From: Sphingomonas sp. BK580
GTDB lineage: Bacteria; Pseudomonadota; Alphaproteobacteria; Sphingomonadales; Sphingomonadaceae
Length of the DNA: 64,000 nucleotides
Assembly (NCBI RefSeq): GCF_014194975.1
Contig: NZ_JACIAY010000010.1
Location: 62,001 to 126,000 of the forward strand
Direction: 5' to 3'
Shown here: positions 16,678 to 24,492 of the stretch, piece after piece
How positions within the stretch are numbered: position 1 is the stretch's first letter
Layout: the number at the start of each line of letters is the position of its first letter
The notes under the pieces: model-generated
The model's input: only the letters and a program-made list of their open reading frames with translations
Databases searched by the model: none
Told to the model about the DNA's origin: nothing
Program-made: the position numbers and the translations under genes

Positions 16678-17589
16678 TCAGGTGGCGAAGCTGTTGGCGA
16701 GGCTCCCCATGGTCAGCGCCCAGCCGTCGACCAGCACGAACAGCAGCAACTTGAACGGCAGCGAGATGATCGTCGGGCTCAGCATCGCCATGCCCAGCGC
16801 CATCAGCACGGTGGCCACCACCAGGTCGATCACGATGAAGGGCAGGAAGACGAGGAAGCCGATCTGAAAGGCGGTCTTCAGCTCGGAGGTGACATAGGCC
16901 GGGAGCAGCACCGAGTAGGGAATGTCGCGCGGGCTGGCATAGGGACCGGACTTCGCCATCTCGGCGAACATGGTGACGTCCTTCACCCGCGTCTGCTTCT
17001 CCATGAAGGCGTGGAGCGGCGCGCCGGCGGCCTGGATCAGCTGGGTGCCGCCGATGCGCCCCTGCGAATAGGGCTGGATCGCGGTCGTGTTGATCTGGTT
17101 GATCGCGGGCGCCATCACGAAGAAGCTGAGGAACAGCGACAGGCCGATCAGCACCTGATTGGGCGGGGTCTGCTGCAGCCCCATCGCCTGGCGCAGGATC
17201 GACAGCACGATGATGATGCGGGTGAAGCTCGTCATCATCAGCACGATCCCGGGCAGGATCGTGAGCAGCCCCATGATGATGAGCACCTGGAGCGACAGCG
17301 ACAGCGAGCCGTTGCCGGGCGTGCTCGAGGCGTCCCCGCGCGAGAGCTGGCCGAGCGCGCGGTCGACCGCGTCGCCGACGCCGGGCGCGGGTGCCGCGGG
17401 CGCGCCGGGGGGCGGCGCGGCCGGCCCGGTCTGCGCCAGCGCCGGGAAGGCGACGCACAGCAGGACCGCGATGGCGGCGAGCGCGAGCAGCACGCGCCAG
17501 TAGTGCTGGCGCCGGGCGGCGCGCGCGCGGATCAGCGCCGCGGTGCCGCCGGTGCGCGTGACGGTGTAATTCTGTTGCATCATCGGCAT
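16678..17589 (-). CDS. fliP: Flagellar export gate protein FliP
   Basis: This protein of about 303 residues carries an N-terminal membrane or signal segment (about 30-50) and a Pro/Ala/Gly linker. The FliP core follows: Met-Thr-Ser-Phe-Thr-Arg-Ile-Ile-Ile-Val-Leu-Ser and Thr-Pro-Pro-Asn-Gln-Val-Leu-Ile-Gly, then Phe-Gln-Ile-Gly-Phe-Leu. It ends in Leu-Val-Asp-Gly-Trp and a last hydrophobic stretch. Several in-frame ATGs lie near the start. The one at 17589 has AAGGAGG six bases upstream, while 17595 directly abuts that site. It follows fliO by about 76 bases. Confidence 0.94.
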   Translation of the reverse strand: MPMMQQNYTVTRTGGTAALIRARAARRQHYWRVLLALAAIAVLLCVAFPALAQTGPAAPPPGAPAAPAPGVGDAVDRALGQLSRGDASSTPGNGSLSLSLQVLIIMGLLTILPGIVLMMTSFTRIIIVLSILRQAMGLQQTPPNQVLIGLSLFLSFFVMAPAINQINTTAIQPYSQGRIGGTQLIQAAGAPLHAFMEKQTRVKDVTMFAEMAKSGPYASPRDIPYSVLLPAYVTSELKTAFQIGFLVFLPFIVIDLVVATVLMALGMAMLSPTIISLPFKLLLFVLVDGWALTMGSLANSFAT

Positions 17590-17665
17590 CCGCATCCTCC
17601 TTCCCAGCGTCAGACGAGTTCAGGATGACGGAAGGAGAGGGCAGCGATCGCGAGATCATCCCCGC

Positions 17666-17992
17666 TCACCGGCGGAACTCCCGCGCCAGCGCGCGCGCCG
17701 CCTCGACCGGGTCGGCCGGCGCGGCGGCGCCCTCGGCTCCTGCCGGCGTCTTGTCGACCAGCGTCACGCCGCCGCGCCCGACCGAGACGAGCAGCCGGCT
17801 GCCCTCGAAGTCGATCACCGCGAGTCGCAGCCCCGGCGAGATCATCATCGTCTCGCGCACCGCGATCATCCGGGTCGCGGTTTTGCCCGGCAGCCGCGTC
17901 TCGAGCCGCCGCCACAGATACAGGCACCCGATCATCAAGCCGCAGACCAGCGGCAGCAGCACCACCAGCTTGAGGATATAGGTCCACATCAT
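17666..17992 (-). CDS. fliO: Flagellar biosynthesis protein FliO
   Basis: A 108-residue protein with one membrane helix (about 5-27) followed by a small beta domain. That domain resembles FliO: Pro-Gly-Leu-Arg-Leu-Ala-Val-Ile-Asp-Phe-Glu-Gly then Leu-Leu-Val-Ser-Val-Gly-Arg-Gly-Gly-Val. FliO assists FliP assembly. Position between fliN and fliP supports the call because the sequence itself is poorly conserved in this family. Confidence 0.85.
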   Translation of the reverse strand: MMWTYILKLVVLLPLVCGLMIGCLYLWRRLETRLPGKTATRMIAVRETMMISPGLRLAVIDFEGSRLLVSVGRGGVTLVDKTPAGAEGAAAPADPVEAARALAREFRR

Positions 17993-18006
17993 ACGCGCGT
18001 CGCCCT

Positions 18007-18297
18007 TCAGCCCCGCTTCTCGGGTGCGACCAGCTCGGTCATCTTCACCCCGAAGCGGTCACCCACCGTGACGACTTCGCCGCGTCCGATCAACGTGCCG
18101 TTAACCAGAACATCCAGCAATTCGCCCGCCTGGCGGTCGAGCTCGATCACGCTGGCCTCGCCGAGCGCGAGCAGCTCGCGCAGCGACAGCGTGGTGGAAC
18201 CGATCTCCACCGTCAGCTTGACGTCGACGTCCTGGAGCATGCGCAGGTTGGCGGCGACCGCCGCGTCGATCGTGAAGCCGCTCGTCATGTCGTTCAT
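18007..18297 (-). CDS. fliN: Flagellar motor switch protein FliN
   Basis: This 96-residue C-ring protein is a SpoA/SurfacePoA domain throughout. Key segments are Val-Asp-Val-Lys-Leu-Thr-Val-Glu-Ile-Gly, Ile-Glu-Leu-Asp-Arg-Gln-Ala-Gly-Glu-Leu-Leu-Asp-Val-Leu-Val-Asn-Gly and Arg-Gly-Glu-Val-Val. The ATG at 18297 overlaps the fliM stop (ATGA). FliN with FliM forms the switch that sets rotation direction and supports export. Confidence 0.95.
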   Translation of the reverse strand: MNDMTSGFTIDAAVAANLRMLQDVDVKLTVEIGSTTLSLRELLALGEASVIELDRQAGELLDVLVNGTLIGRGEVVTVGDRFGVKMTELVAPEKRG

Positions 18298-19262
18298 AGC
18301 AGGGGTCCTTCGAGCTTGGAGATGCGGATCGCGGCGCGACCGTTGGAGGTGCCGACCGTGCCCATGCCGAGCGCGACGCCGCCGATCACGATCGGCACGT
18401 CGGGGCCGAAGCTGATCGGGATGACGTCGCCTTCCTTGAGGTCCATCAGCTTGGCGAGCGAGATGGTCGGCTCGGCCAGCACCGAGCGCACCGGCAGCCG
18501 CACGCCCATCGCGGCGCGGGTGAGCTGGGTGCGCCACTCGGCGTCGACCTCGGCGGGCTTGGCCACCACTTTGCCGGTGAGCGCGACGGTGTGCGGCTTG
18601 AGCGTGGCGACGGGGTAGAGCACGTCGACGAACAGCGGCTTGGCGCTGCCGCGCGCGAGGCCGAAGCGGGTGGAGATCACGACGTCGTCGCCCTCGATCC
18701 CCTGGATCAGGTTGGAGCCCAGCTCGCACCGCTCGGCGCCGAAACGCGCGCGCGCCAGCGGCTCCCACGCGCCCTGCAGCGTGCGCGCCATCGCGGCGGC
18801 GACCCGCTGCGCCAGCACGTCGGCGGCCGGGGTGAACTCCAGCGCCAGCGTCGGCGAGACGTCGCCGGTGCCGCCGAAGAACAGGTCGAGCAGCTCGGCG
18901 ACGAACTGCGAGTCAAGCACCACCAGCAGCGGGCGCCCGTCCATCGTCAGCGGCAGATAGGCGGTCAGCTTGTCGCCGCGCGCGGCGCGATAGTCGGCGA
19001 GACGCAGCACCTCGAGCGGCTCCGCCCAGGTGCGCGTCTCGCTGCGCCAATAGCCCTCGAACACCTGGCGCACCCCGCGCGCGGCACGCGCCGAGAGATG
19101 CTGCAGCGTGTGGAGGTCGCCGAAGGGATGCAGCTTGCCCGCCGCCCCCGACCCGGCGCCGAGGTTGGTCACGCCGACGGGAGAGTCGGTGCGCCCACGC
19201 CCGCGCCGCTCGGTGGCGTCGGGCTCCAGGCCGAAGTCGGAGAGGTCGGGCTCGTTAACCAT
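18294..19262 (-). CDS. fliM: Flagellar motor switch protein FliM
   Basis: This 322-residue switch protein has the CheC-like middle domain (about 50-230) and a C-terminal SpoA domain homologous to FliN. A short acidic N-terminus (Glu-Pro-Asp-Leu-Ser-Asp-Phe-Gly) could be the CheY-P binding peptide, although the classical Leu-Ser-Gln-x-Glu-Ile-Asp-Ala-Leu-Leu form is not obvious. It sits 6 bases after fliL and overlaps fliN. Confidence 0.93.
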   Translation of the reverse strand: MVNEPDLSDFGLEPDATERRGRGRTDSPVGVTNLGAGSGAAGKLHPFGDLHTLQHLSARAARGVRQVFEGYWRSETRTWAEPLEVLRLADYRAARGDKLTAYLPLTMDGRPLLVVLDSQFVAELLDLFFGGTGDVSPTLALEFTPAADVLAQRVAAAMARTLQGAWEPLARARFGAERCELGSNLIQGIEGDDVVISTRFGLARGSAKPLFVDVLYPVATLKPHTVALTGKVVAKPAEVDAEWRTQLTRAAMGVRLPVRSVLAEPTISLAKLMDLKEGDVIPISFGPDVPIVIGGVALGMGTVGTSNGRAAIRISKLEGPLL

Positions 19263-19268
19263 GCCAGG

Positions 19269-19928
19269 TCACTGAACCACGAAGTTGGTAAAGTAGACGT
19301 TAGCGATGCCGCCGAATCCCTCTTTTTCGCGCAGAGTCTGATTGATCGACGCGACCAGCCGCTTCTGGAGCTGCTGCTTGCCCGCGCTGGTGAAGACCTG
19401 GTCCTCGGTGGTGTCGCCGAGCGTCATGAGGATCGCCGAGCGAATCGCGATGTCGTTGGTCTTCAGGTTGTTGATGACCTTGTCGTCATAGGGCGTCGAC
19501 ACCGCGATGCCGACCTGGACGAAATGCACCGAGTCCTGGAGGTTGGAGGTGAACTCCTTGTCCATCGCGTAATAGTTGGAGGCGTAGGGCTCGCCGCCGG
19601 CGCCCTCGGGGGTGGGGGCGCCGTGGTCCTCGCTCTTGGCCTCGCCGCCCTCGGCGCTCTCGCCGCCGCCATGGCCGCCCTCGCCGCCTTCGCCACCCTC
19701 GCCGCCTTCACCGGCGCGCTTCTGCTCGCTCTTGGGCACGAGATGGGGCTTGTTGGGATCCTCCTTGAGCGCGGGGTGCGCGCCGACGCCGCCGACCAGG
19801 CCGGAGTTGGCGGCGTACAGGCCGGCGCCGACGCCGCCGCCCAGCAGGACGACGACGCCGACGACGCCGACCAGGATCGTCTTCATCTTGCCCTTCTTCT
19901 TGGGCGCGGCAGCTTCGGTGTCACTCAT
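19269..19928 (-). CDS. fliL: Flagellar basal body-associated protein FliL
   Basis: This 219-residue inner-membrane protein has a Lys-rich N-terminus and one membrane helix (about 18-42). A low-complexity linker with repeated Gly-Gly-Glu follows, including Glu-Gly-Gly-Glu-Gly-Gly-Glu-Gly-Gly and His-Gly-Gly-Gly (about 73-110). The periplasmic FliL domain ends in Asn-Val-Tyr-Phe-Thr-Asn-Phe-Val-Val-Gln. It supports stator function. The linker makes it longer than many FliL proteins (about 150-180 residues). Confidence 0.94.
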   Translation of the reverse strand: MSDTEAAAPKKKGKMKTILVGVVGVVVLLGGGVGAGLYAANSGLVGGVGAHPALKEDPNKPHLVPKSEQKRAGEGGEGGEGGEGGHGGGESAEGGEAKSEDHGAPTPEGAGGEPYASNYYAMDKEFTSNLQDSVHFVQVGIAVSTPYDDKVINNLKTNDIAIRSAILMTLGDTTEDQVFTSAGKQQLQKRLVASINQTLREKEGFGGIANVYFTNFVVQ

Positions 19929-19944
19929 CGGTCATTCCCTCGGT

Positions 19945-22380
19945 TCAGGCGATACGGTCGTCGGTGGAGGCCGCGTCGGCGACGCGGCGGGCGGAAGCGG
20001 GGGCACGCGGCGCGCGCTGCTGCTGCGCCTGCGGCTGCTGGCGATCGGGCTGCTGGCCGGCGTGGCTGCCGTGCGACTGGCCGGCGGCGGTCTGCGACGC
20101 CGGCGACCCGCCGGACGACGCCTGGCCCTGCTGCTGCGGCGTGCTGCCGCTGCCGTTCCCCGTCGTCGCGCCGCCGCCGTGCTGGAGCTTGATGCCGCGC
20201 TGCTCGGCCATCTCCTGGAGGCGCGGCTGCGCCTCGGCGAGCAGCGCGCGGGTCTGCGGCTGCTCGGCGACGAGCTGGACCTGCACCGTCTCGCCGTCGC
20301 GCCGCAGCGAGACGTCGATCGCGCCGAGCGCGTCGGGGACGAGCCGGATGCGCACGTCGTTGGCGTTGGCCATGTCGCGCAGCATCTCGATGCGGTGGAT
20401 CATCGCCTCGGGCCAGCGCCCGTGCGTCACGTCGAGTGGCTGCTGGGTGGCGGGCTGCGGCGCGGCGACCGCGGCGGCGGTGATCGCGCCGGTCGCGGGC
20501 TGGGCGAGCTGCGCGGTCGGCAGCGGCTCGGCGGGCGCGGCGCGCTCGTCGGCGGTGACGGCGCGGTGGATCGCGTCGGCGAAGGTGCGCGCCGCGCTCG
20601 CGATCGCGGGCGCCGGCGCGGCGGGGACGGTCGCTGGCGGCGTCGCGGCCGCGGCGGGAGCTGGGCGCTGGGCCGGGTCGAGCGCTGGCGTGGCGACCGG
20701 CTCGGGCGCGGCGGTCGTGGCCAAGTCGGCCGGCGCGGCGGCGGACGCGGCGACGGGCGCCGGGGCGAGCGGCGCGGGCGTGGTCAGCGCCAGCGGTGCG
20801 TCGACCCGCGCCGGCGCCGCCGCCGCGATGACGGGCGCGACGCTGGCGGCGGGCGCGGCCGGCGTCGCGGCGGCGACCGGGGCGGCGGCGGCGGACGGAC
20901 GCGCCGTCGACGATGCGGCGGGGGAGTTGGCCGCGCGCGGGGTGGGGCTCGTCATCGGCGCGCGTTCGCTGCCGCGCGCTGCCGCGGCGGGAGCGGTCTC
21001 GGTCGCGACGGCGGGCTGCGGCGCTCGCCGAACGCCGGCCGGCTCGCTCGACGGCGCAGCGGCGGATGGGGCGACCGCGATCGAGGACGGTGCCGGCGCG
21101 GTGACGCGCGGGGCGATCTCGTCCGCCACGGTGACCGGCGCCGGCGCCGGTCGCGCGGCGCCGTTGGGGCCCGATGAGGCGTCAATCGAGTCGGGGCGGC
21201 GCGCGGTCGCGCGTGAGGGCGCGGCGCCGGCGTCGGTCGCGGCGCTGACGGTCGCGGTCGCGTCGCCCGGCGGCGTCGTCGCAGCGCTCGGCCCGGCCGC
21301 ATCGGATGCGGACGGCGACCGAGGGGTGGACGAGGCGGCGGCTGGCGTGCCGAGCGGCGACCCCGCGGCAGCGCCGGGCGCGGGCGCGGTGGCGCGCCTC
21401 GGGGCGGCGTCACCTGCCGCGTCGCGCGGCGGCGCCGCCGCGATCGACTCGGCCGCGGGGGTGGGCGAACCGCCGCGGCCGGCGCGCACGTCGGCGGCGG
21501 CGACCGCCTGCGGCTGCGCCGTCGGCGTCGCCGGTGCCGGCGTCGCCGCCGTCGTGGGTGCCGCCCCGGCGGGCAGAGCGCTGCCCGGCCGAGCTTCGGC
21601 CGCGACCGAGTCGCGCGGGATGGGAGAGGGGGTAGGCGCCGCCTCGCGGGTCATGGCGGCGCGCGCCGGCGCGGCGATTTCCGTCGCGGCGGGCATCACG
21701 GCAGCGTCGGTGGTCACTGCTACCGCGACCGGCGCGAGCGCGACCGGCAGCGGCACAGGTGGCGGCGGGTCCGCTGCCACGACGGGCGTCGCCGGCGGCA
21801 GCTCGCTCGGCACCGTCGCCGGGGTCTCTCCCGCGATCGGCTCCGCCGTCGCCGTTTCCTCCGCCGTCGACGCGGGGTCCGACGGGCGCGACGGCGTTGA
21901 GGCCGCGGTCGCCTCGTTCGCCGGCGCCGGCGCGGGCGCGGGCAGCTCGGGCGCGATCGCGCGCCGCACCGCGGCGGTGCGACCGAGTACGGCGCCGGAC
22001 GGCAGCGGCAGGGTGTGACGCGGTGTCGCCGGCGCCGCGACCGCGTCGGCGAGGGAGGGCGCGGGCGGCACGTCCAACCCGGTCGCGTCGGCGAGCCAGG
22101 CGAGTGCGGCCTCGCCCGTCGGACCCGCCGCGTCGGGCACCAGCCCGCCGGGCGAGAGCGGCAAGTCGCTGCCGGGAACGGCAAGCGCCTGCCGCTCGCC
22201 GCCCGCGGCTGCCGCCGCGACGTCGAGCGCGGGTGCGACGAGATCGAGGAAGGTGCCGCTCGCCACCGCGAGCCTGGCGCGACCGCCCGCCGCGGCGGCG
22301 AGCGACTCGCCGGCGGGCGCGCCGGGGGTCGCCAGCGCGCCCGGGGCGGTGGTCAGCAGCAGGCTCGCGATCGTGGTCAA
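19945..22380 (-). CDS. fliK: Flagellar hook-length control protein FliK
   Basis: An 811-residue protein, very rich in Ala, Pro and Thr, with a recognisable C-terminal Flg_hook domain (about 640-750). That domain contains Arg-Ile-Arg-Leu-Val-Pro-Asp-Ala-Leu-Gly-Ala-Ile-Asp-Val-Ser-Leu and a Gln-Pro-Gln-Thr-Arg-Ala-Leu-Leu segment, followed by a Gln/Gly/Ser-rich tail. FliK acts as a molecular ruler and triggers the FlhB switch. The start is a TTG at 22380 with GGAG six bases upstream. It is the first gene of the flagellar operon and lies about 30 bases from the predicted sigma-54 transcription start. It is about twice the length of enterobacterial FliK. Confidence 0.88.
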   Translation of the reverse strand: MTTIASLLLTTAPGALATPGAPAGESLAAAAGGRARLAVASGTFLDLVAPALDVAAAAAGGERQALAVPGSDLPLSPGGLVPDAAGPTGEAALAWLADATGLDVPPAPSLADAVAAPATPRHTLPLPSGAVLGRTAAVRRAIAPELPAPAPAPANEATAASTPSRPSDPASTAEETATAEPIAGETPATVPSELPPATPVVAADPPPPVPLPVALAPVAVAVTTDAAVMPAATEIAAPARAAMTREAAPTPSPIPRDSVAAEARPGSALPAGAAPTTAATPAPATPTAQPQAVAAADVRAGRGGSPTPAAESIAAAPPRDAAGDAAPRRATAPAPGAAAGSPLGTPAAASSTPRSPSASDAAGPSAATTPPGDATATVSAATDAGAAPSRATARRPDSIDASSGPNGAARPAPAPVTVADEIAPRVTAPAPSSIAVAPSAAAPSSEPAGVRRAPQPAVATETAPAAAARGSERAPMTSPTPRAANSPAASSTARPSAAAAPVAAATPAAPAASVAPVIAAAAPARVDAPLALTTPAPLAPAPVAASAAAPADLATTAAPEPVATPALDPAQRPAPAAAATPPATVPAAPAPAIASAARTFADAIHRAVTADERAAPAEPLPTAQLAQPATGAITAAAVAAPQPATQQPLDVTHGRWPEAMIHRIEMLRDMANANDVRIRLVPDALGAIDVSLRRDGETVQVQLVAEQPQTRALLAEAQPRLQEMAEQRGIKLQHGGGATTGNGSGSTPQQQGQASSGGSPASQTAAGQSHGSHAGQQPDRQQPQAQQQRAPRAPASARRVADAASTDDRIA

Positions 22381-22421
22381 GACAGGCTCCGGGCGCTGGT
22401 GGAAGGATACGGCCCACCATC

Positions 22422-22437
22422 AGCAAGAGCCGTGCCG
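22422..22437 (-). promoter_or_regulatory. Sigma-54 promoter for the fliK operon
   Basis: Read on the minus strand the site is CGGCACGGCTCTTGCT. GG and GC are separated by exactly 10 bases, matching the consensus TGGCACG-N4-TTGCW at all but the first base. The GC element is 43 bases upstream of the fliK start, which predicts a leader of about 30 bases. Sigma-54 control of flagellar operons is well known in other bacteria. Confidence 0.75.
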
Positions 22438-22577
22438 TTTGCGCCAGCGCGTCGAGGGAGGGTGGATCGACACGGTGCCCGCGTGCCGCGACGTGGCGCT
22501 CCCGTCGCCCGGGATCGTGCTGCCCGCCGACGAGAGGTTCGCGCGCGACTGATCGCGCGCTCGCGCGTTCGGGGACG

Positions 22578-23048
22578 ATGGCGACGCGCGCACCGAACTC
22601 CACCGACCGGTCCATCCCGATCGACAGCCTCGTCTTCGGCTATGGCCCCATGCTCCCGCTCGTCGCCGCCGGCGTCGGTACCTGGGTGCTGCCCGCGCCC
22701 TGGGGCGTGCTCGCGGTGCGACTGGCGATCATCTGGGGCGCGCTGATCCTGTCCTTCATCGGTGGGGTGCGGCGCGGTTTCGGCTTCGCGCGCCCTGACG
22801 CCTCCACCGCGGTCGAGATCGCCGCGGCCGTGGCCTATGTCACGGTCGCGGGGCTGGCGCTGCTGGTACCGTATGCGGCCACCGCCGTCGCGCTGCTCGC
22901 CGCGGGCTATGCGCTGGCGGCGCTGCTCGACCGCCGCGCCGCGCTGCGCGGCAACGCGCCGGCGCATTTCGCGCGGCTGCGCGTGCCCCAGCTGCTGATC
23001 GGGTGCGCCGGGCTCGCCGCCTGCTGGGCCTGGGCGGTGACTCGCTGA
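22578..23048 (+). CDS. DUF3429 family membrane protein
   Basis: This 156-residue protein has about four or five hydrophobic segments. Characteristic pieces are Phe-Gly-Tyr-Gly-Pro-Met-Leu-Pro at the start of the first segment and Leu-Ser-Phe-Ile-Gly-Gly-Val-Arg-Arg-Gly after the second, which match the DUF3429 family. No function is known. The ATG at 22578 was chosen because the longer frame is only the shadow of fliK. It is divergent from fliK, so its promoter overlaps the flagellar control region. Confidence 0.85.
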   Translation: MATRAPNSTDRSIPIDSLVFGYGPMLPLVAAGVGTWVLPAPWGVLAVRLAIIWGALILSFIGGVRRGFGFARPDASTAVEIAAAVAYVTVAGLALLVPYAATAVALLAAGYALAALLDRRAALRGNAPAHFARLRVPQLLIGCAGLAACWAWAVTR

Positions 23049-23255
23049 GCGGGCGTCGGCAGTCGCGACCGAGGCAATGGCAATTCCGTTAAGACCCGAT
23101 CCGCCGCGAGTCGGAGAACGGGCGAAAGTGGAACAGTTACGCGGTTAATGCAGATTGCCGCACCGCACAAAGGACCGTAGAGGACCCGAGCGCCTGCCGA
23201 GGTGTTGTCACGGACGAAGTGGGCGACGCGTGCGCCCCGGGGAAGGGGAAAGACG

Positions 23256-24296
23256 TTGACCGAGATCGTGCCGGTGATCCTCTCGGGTGGATCGGGTACC
23301 CGCTTGTGGCCGATGTCGCGGCCCGAGAAGCCCAAGCAGCTGCTGGCGCTGACCGCGGACGAGACGATGCTCCAGCTCACCGCCGCACGCGCGCACGGTG
23401 ACGCCTTCGCCGCGCCGGTGGTGGTCGCCAACGCCGCCCACGCCGACGAGGTGGAGGCGCAGCTCGCCGGTATCGGCGCCGCGCCGAGCGCGCTGATCCT
23501 CGAGCCTGCCGGCCGCAACACCGCCCCCGCGATCGCGCTCGCCGCGCTGGTGGCGAAGGGCAAGAGCCCGCTGCTGGTGATGCCCTCAGACCATGTCATC
23601 GCCGACCGCGAGGCGTTCCACGCCGCGATCCACGCCGCGCTGCCGCTGGTCGAGCAGGGCTGGCTGGTCACCTTCGGCATCACCCCCGATGCGCCCGAGA
23701 CGGGCTATGGCTACATCAAGGTGGGCGAGGAGATCGCCGCCGGCGTCCACCGCGTCGCGCGCTTCGTCGAGAAGCCGCAGCGCGACGTCGCGGAGGCGAT
23801 GGTGGCGGCGGGCGACCATGCCTGGAACGGCGGCATCTTCCTGTTCTGCGCCGAGGCTTATCTCGCCGCGCTGGAGGCGCACCGGCCCGATATCCTGGCG
23901 GCGGTGAAGCGCTCGCTCGAGGCGGCGCGGCGCGACGGCGCGCGCATCTATCCCGACGCCGAGGCCTTCGCCGCCTCGCCCTCCGACTCGATCGACTATG
24001 CGGTGATGGAGAAGGCCGAGCGGGTCGCGGTCGTGCCGGTGGCGATGGGCTGGAGCGACGTCGGCAGCTGGGACGCGCTGCACGCGATCAGCGCGGGCGA
24101 CGCCGGCGGCAACGTCGTCGCGGGCGAGGTGATCATGCTCGACACGCGCAACTGCCTGGTGCGCAGCGACGGCGCCAAGGTGGCGATGGTCGGGGTGGAG
24201 GATCTCATCGTGGTCGCGAGCGGCAACGACATCCTGATCCTGCCGCGCGGCCGCAGCCAGGACGTCAAGCTGCTGCTCGAGGCGATGAAGGGGTAG
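23256..24296 (+). CDS. Mannose-1-phosphate guanylyltransferase
   Basis: This 346-residue nucleotidyltransferase makes GDP-mannose from GTP and mannose-1-phosphate for polysaccharide synthesis. The N-terminal loop Leu-Ser-Gly-Gly-Ser-Gly-Thr-Arg-Leu-Trp-Pro is diagnostic. Glu-Lys-Pro-Lys-Gln binds substrate, and the Phe-Val-Glu-Lys-Pro motif lies about 160 residues in. The phosphomannose isomerase domain of the longer bifunctional enzymes is absent. The start is taken as TTG 23256, preceded by GGAAGGGGAAAG; an upstream in-frame start at 23202 adds unconserved residues. The 207 bases upstream are less GC-rich and probably hold the promoter. Confidence 0.92.
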   Translation: MTEIVPVILSGGSGTRLWPMSRPEKPKQLLALTADETMLQLTAARAHGDAFAAPVVVANAAHADEVEAQLAGIGAAPSALILEPAGRNTAPAIALAALVAKGKSPLLVMPSDHVIADREAFHAAIHAALPLVEQGWLVTFGITPDAPETGYGYIKVGEEIAAGVHRVARFVEKPQRDVAEAMVAAGDHAWNGGIFLFCAEAYLAALEAHRPDILAAVKRSLEAARRDGARIYPDAEAFAASPSDSIDYAVMEKAERVAVVPVAMGWSDVGSWDALHAISAGDAGGNVVAGEVIMLDTRNCLVRSDGAKVAMVGVEDLIVVASGNDILILPRGRSQDVKLLLEAMKG

Positions 24297-24344
24297 GGGC
24301 AGGACGGGGGAGGATCTTCCCCGATCCTTTATATAGCGTGATTC

Positions 24345-24445
24345 TAGCCCCTGCCCTTCAGGGAAGGGGTTGGTGTGGGGGCGCTCCGCTGACGCGACGC
24401 TCATGGAAGCGCCCCACCCCCGACCCTCCCCTCAAGGGGAGGGGA
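24345..24445. repeat. Dispersed palindromic element, CTCCCCTTCAGGGGAG family
   Basis: CCCCTGCCCTTCAGGGAAGGGG at the left and CCCTCCCCTCAAGGGGAGGGG at the right flank a GTGGGGGCGC/GCGCCCCAC stem. It lies between convergent genes. The upstream stretch at 24308-24329 contains a further AGGATCTTCCCCGATCCTTT hairpin with a T-run. Confidence 0.8.
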
Positions 24446-24492
24446 CATTCCTTTTTTCGCTCTCGCCGCTCCGAAGCCTACGGAACGGCCCC

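Noticed and set aside
19964-22018. Long plus-strand open frame of 684 codons opposite fliK
   Set aside because: It is the mirror of the highly biased Ala/Pro codons of fliK and has no family features. The minus-strand frame contains the conserved Flg_hook domain.
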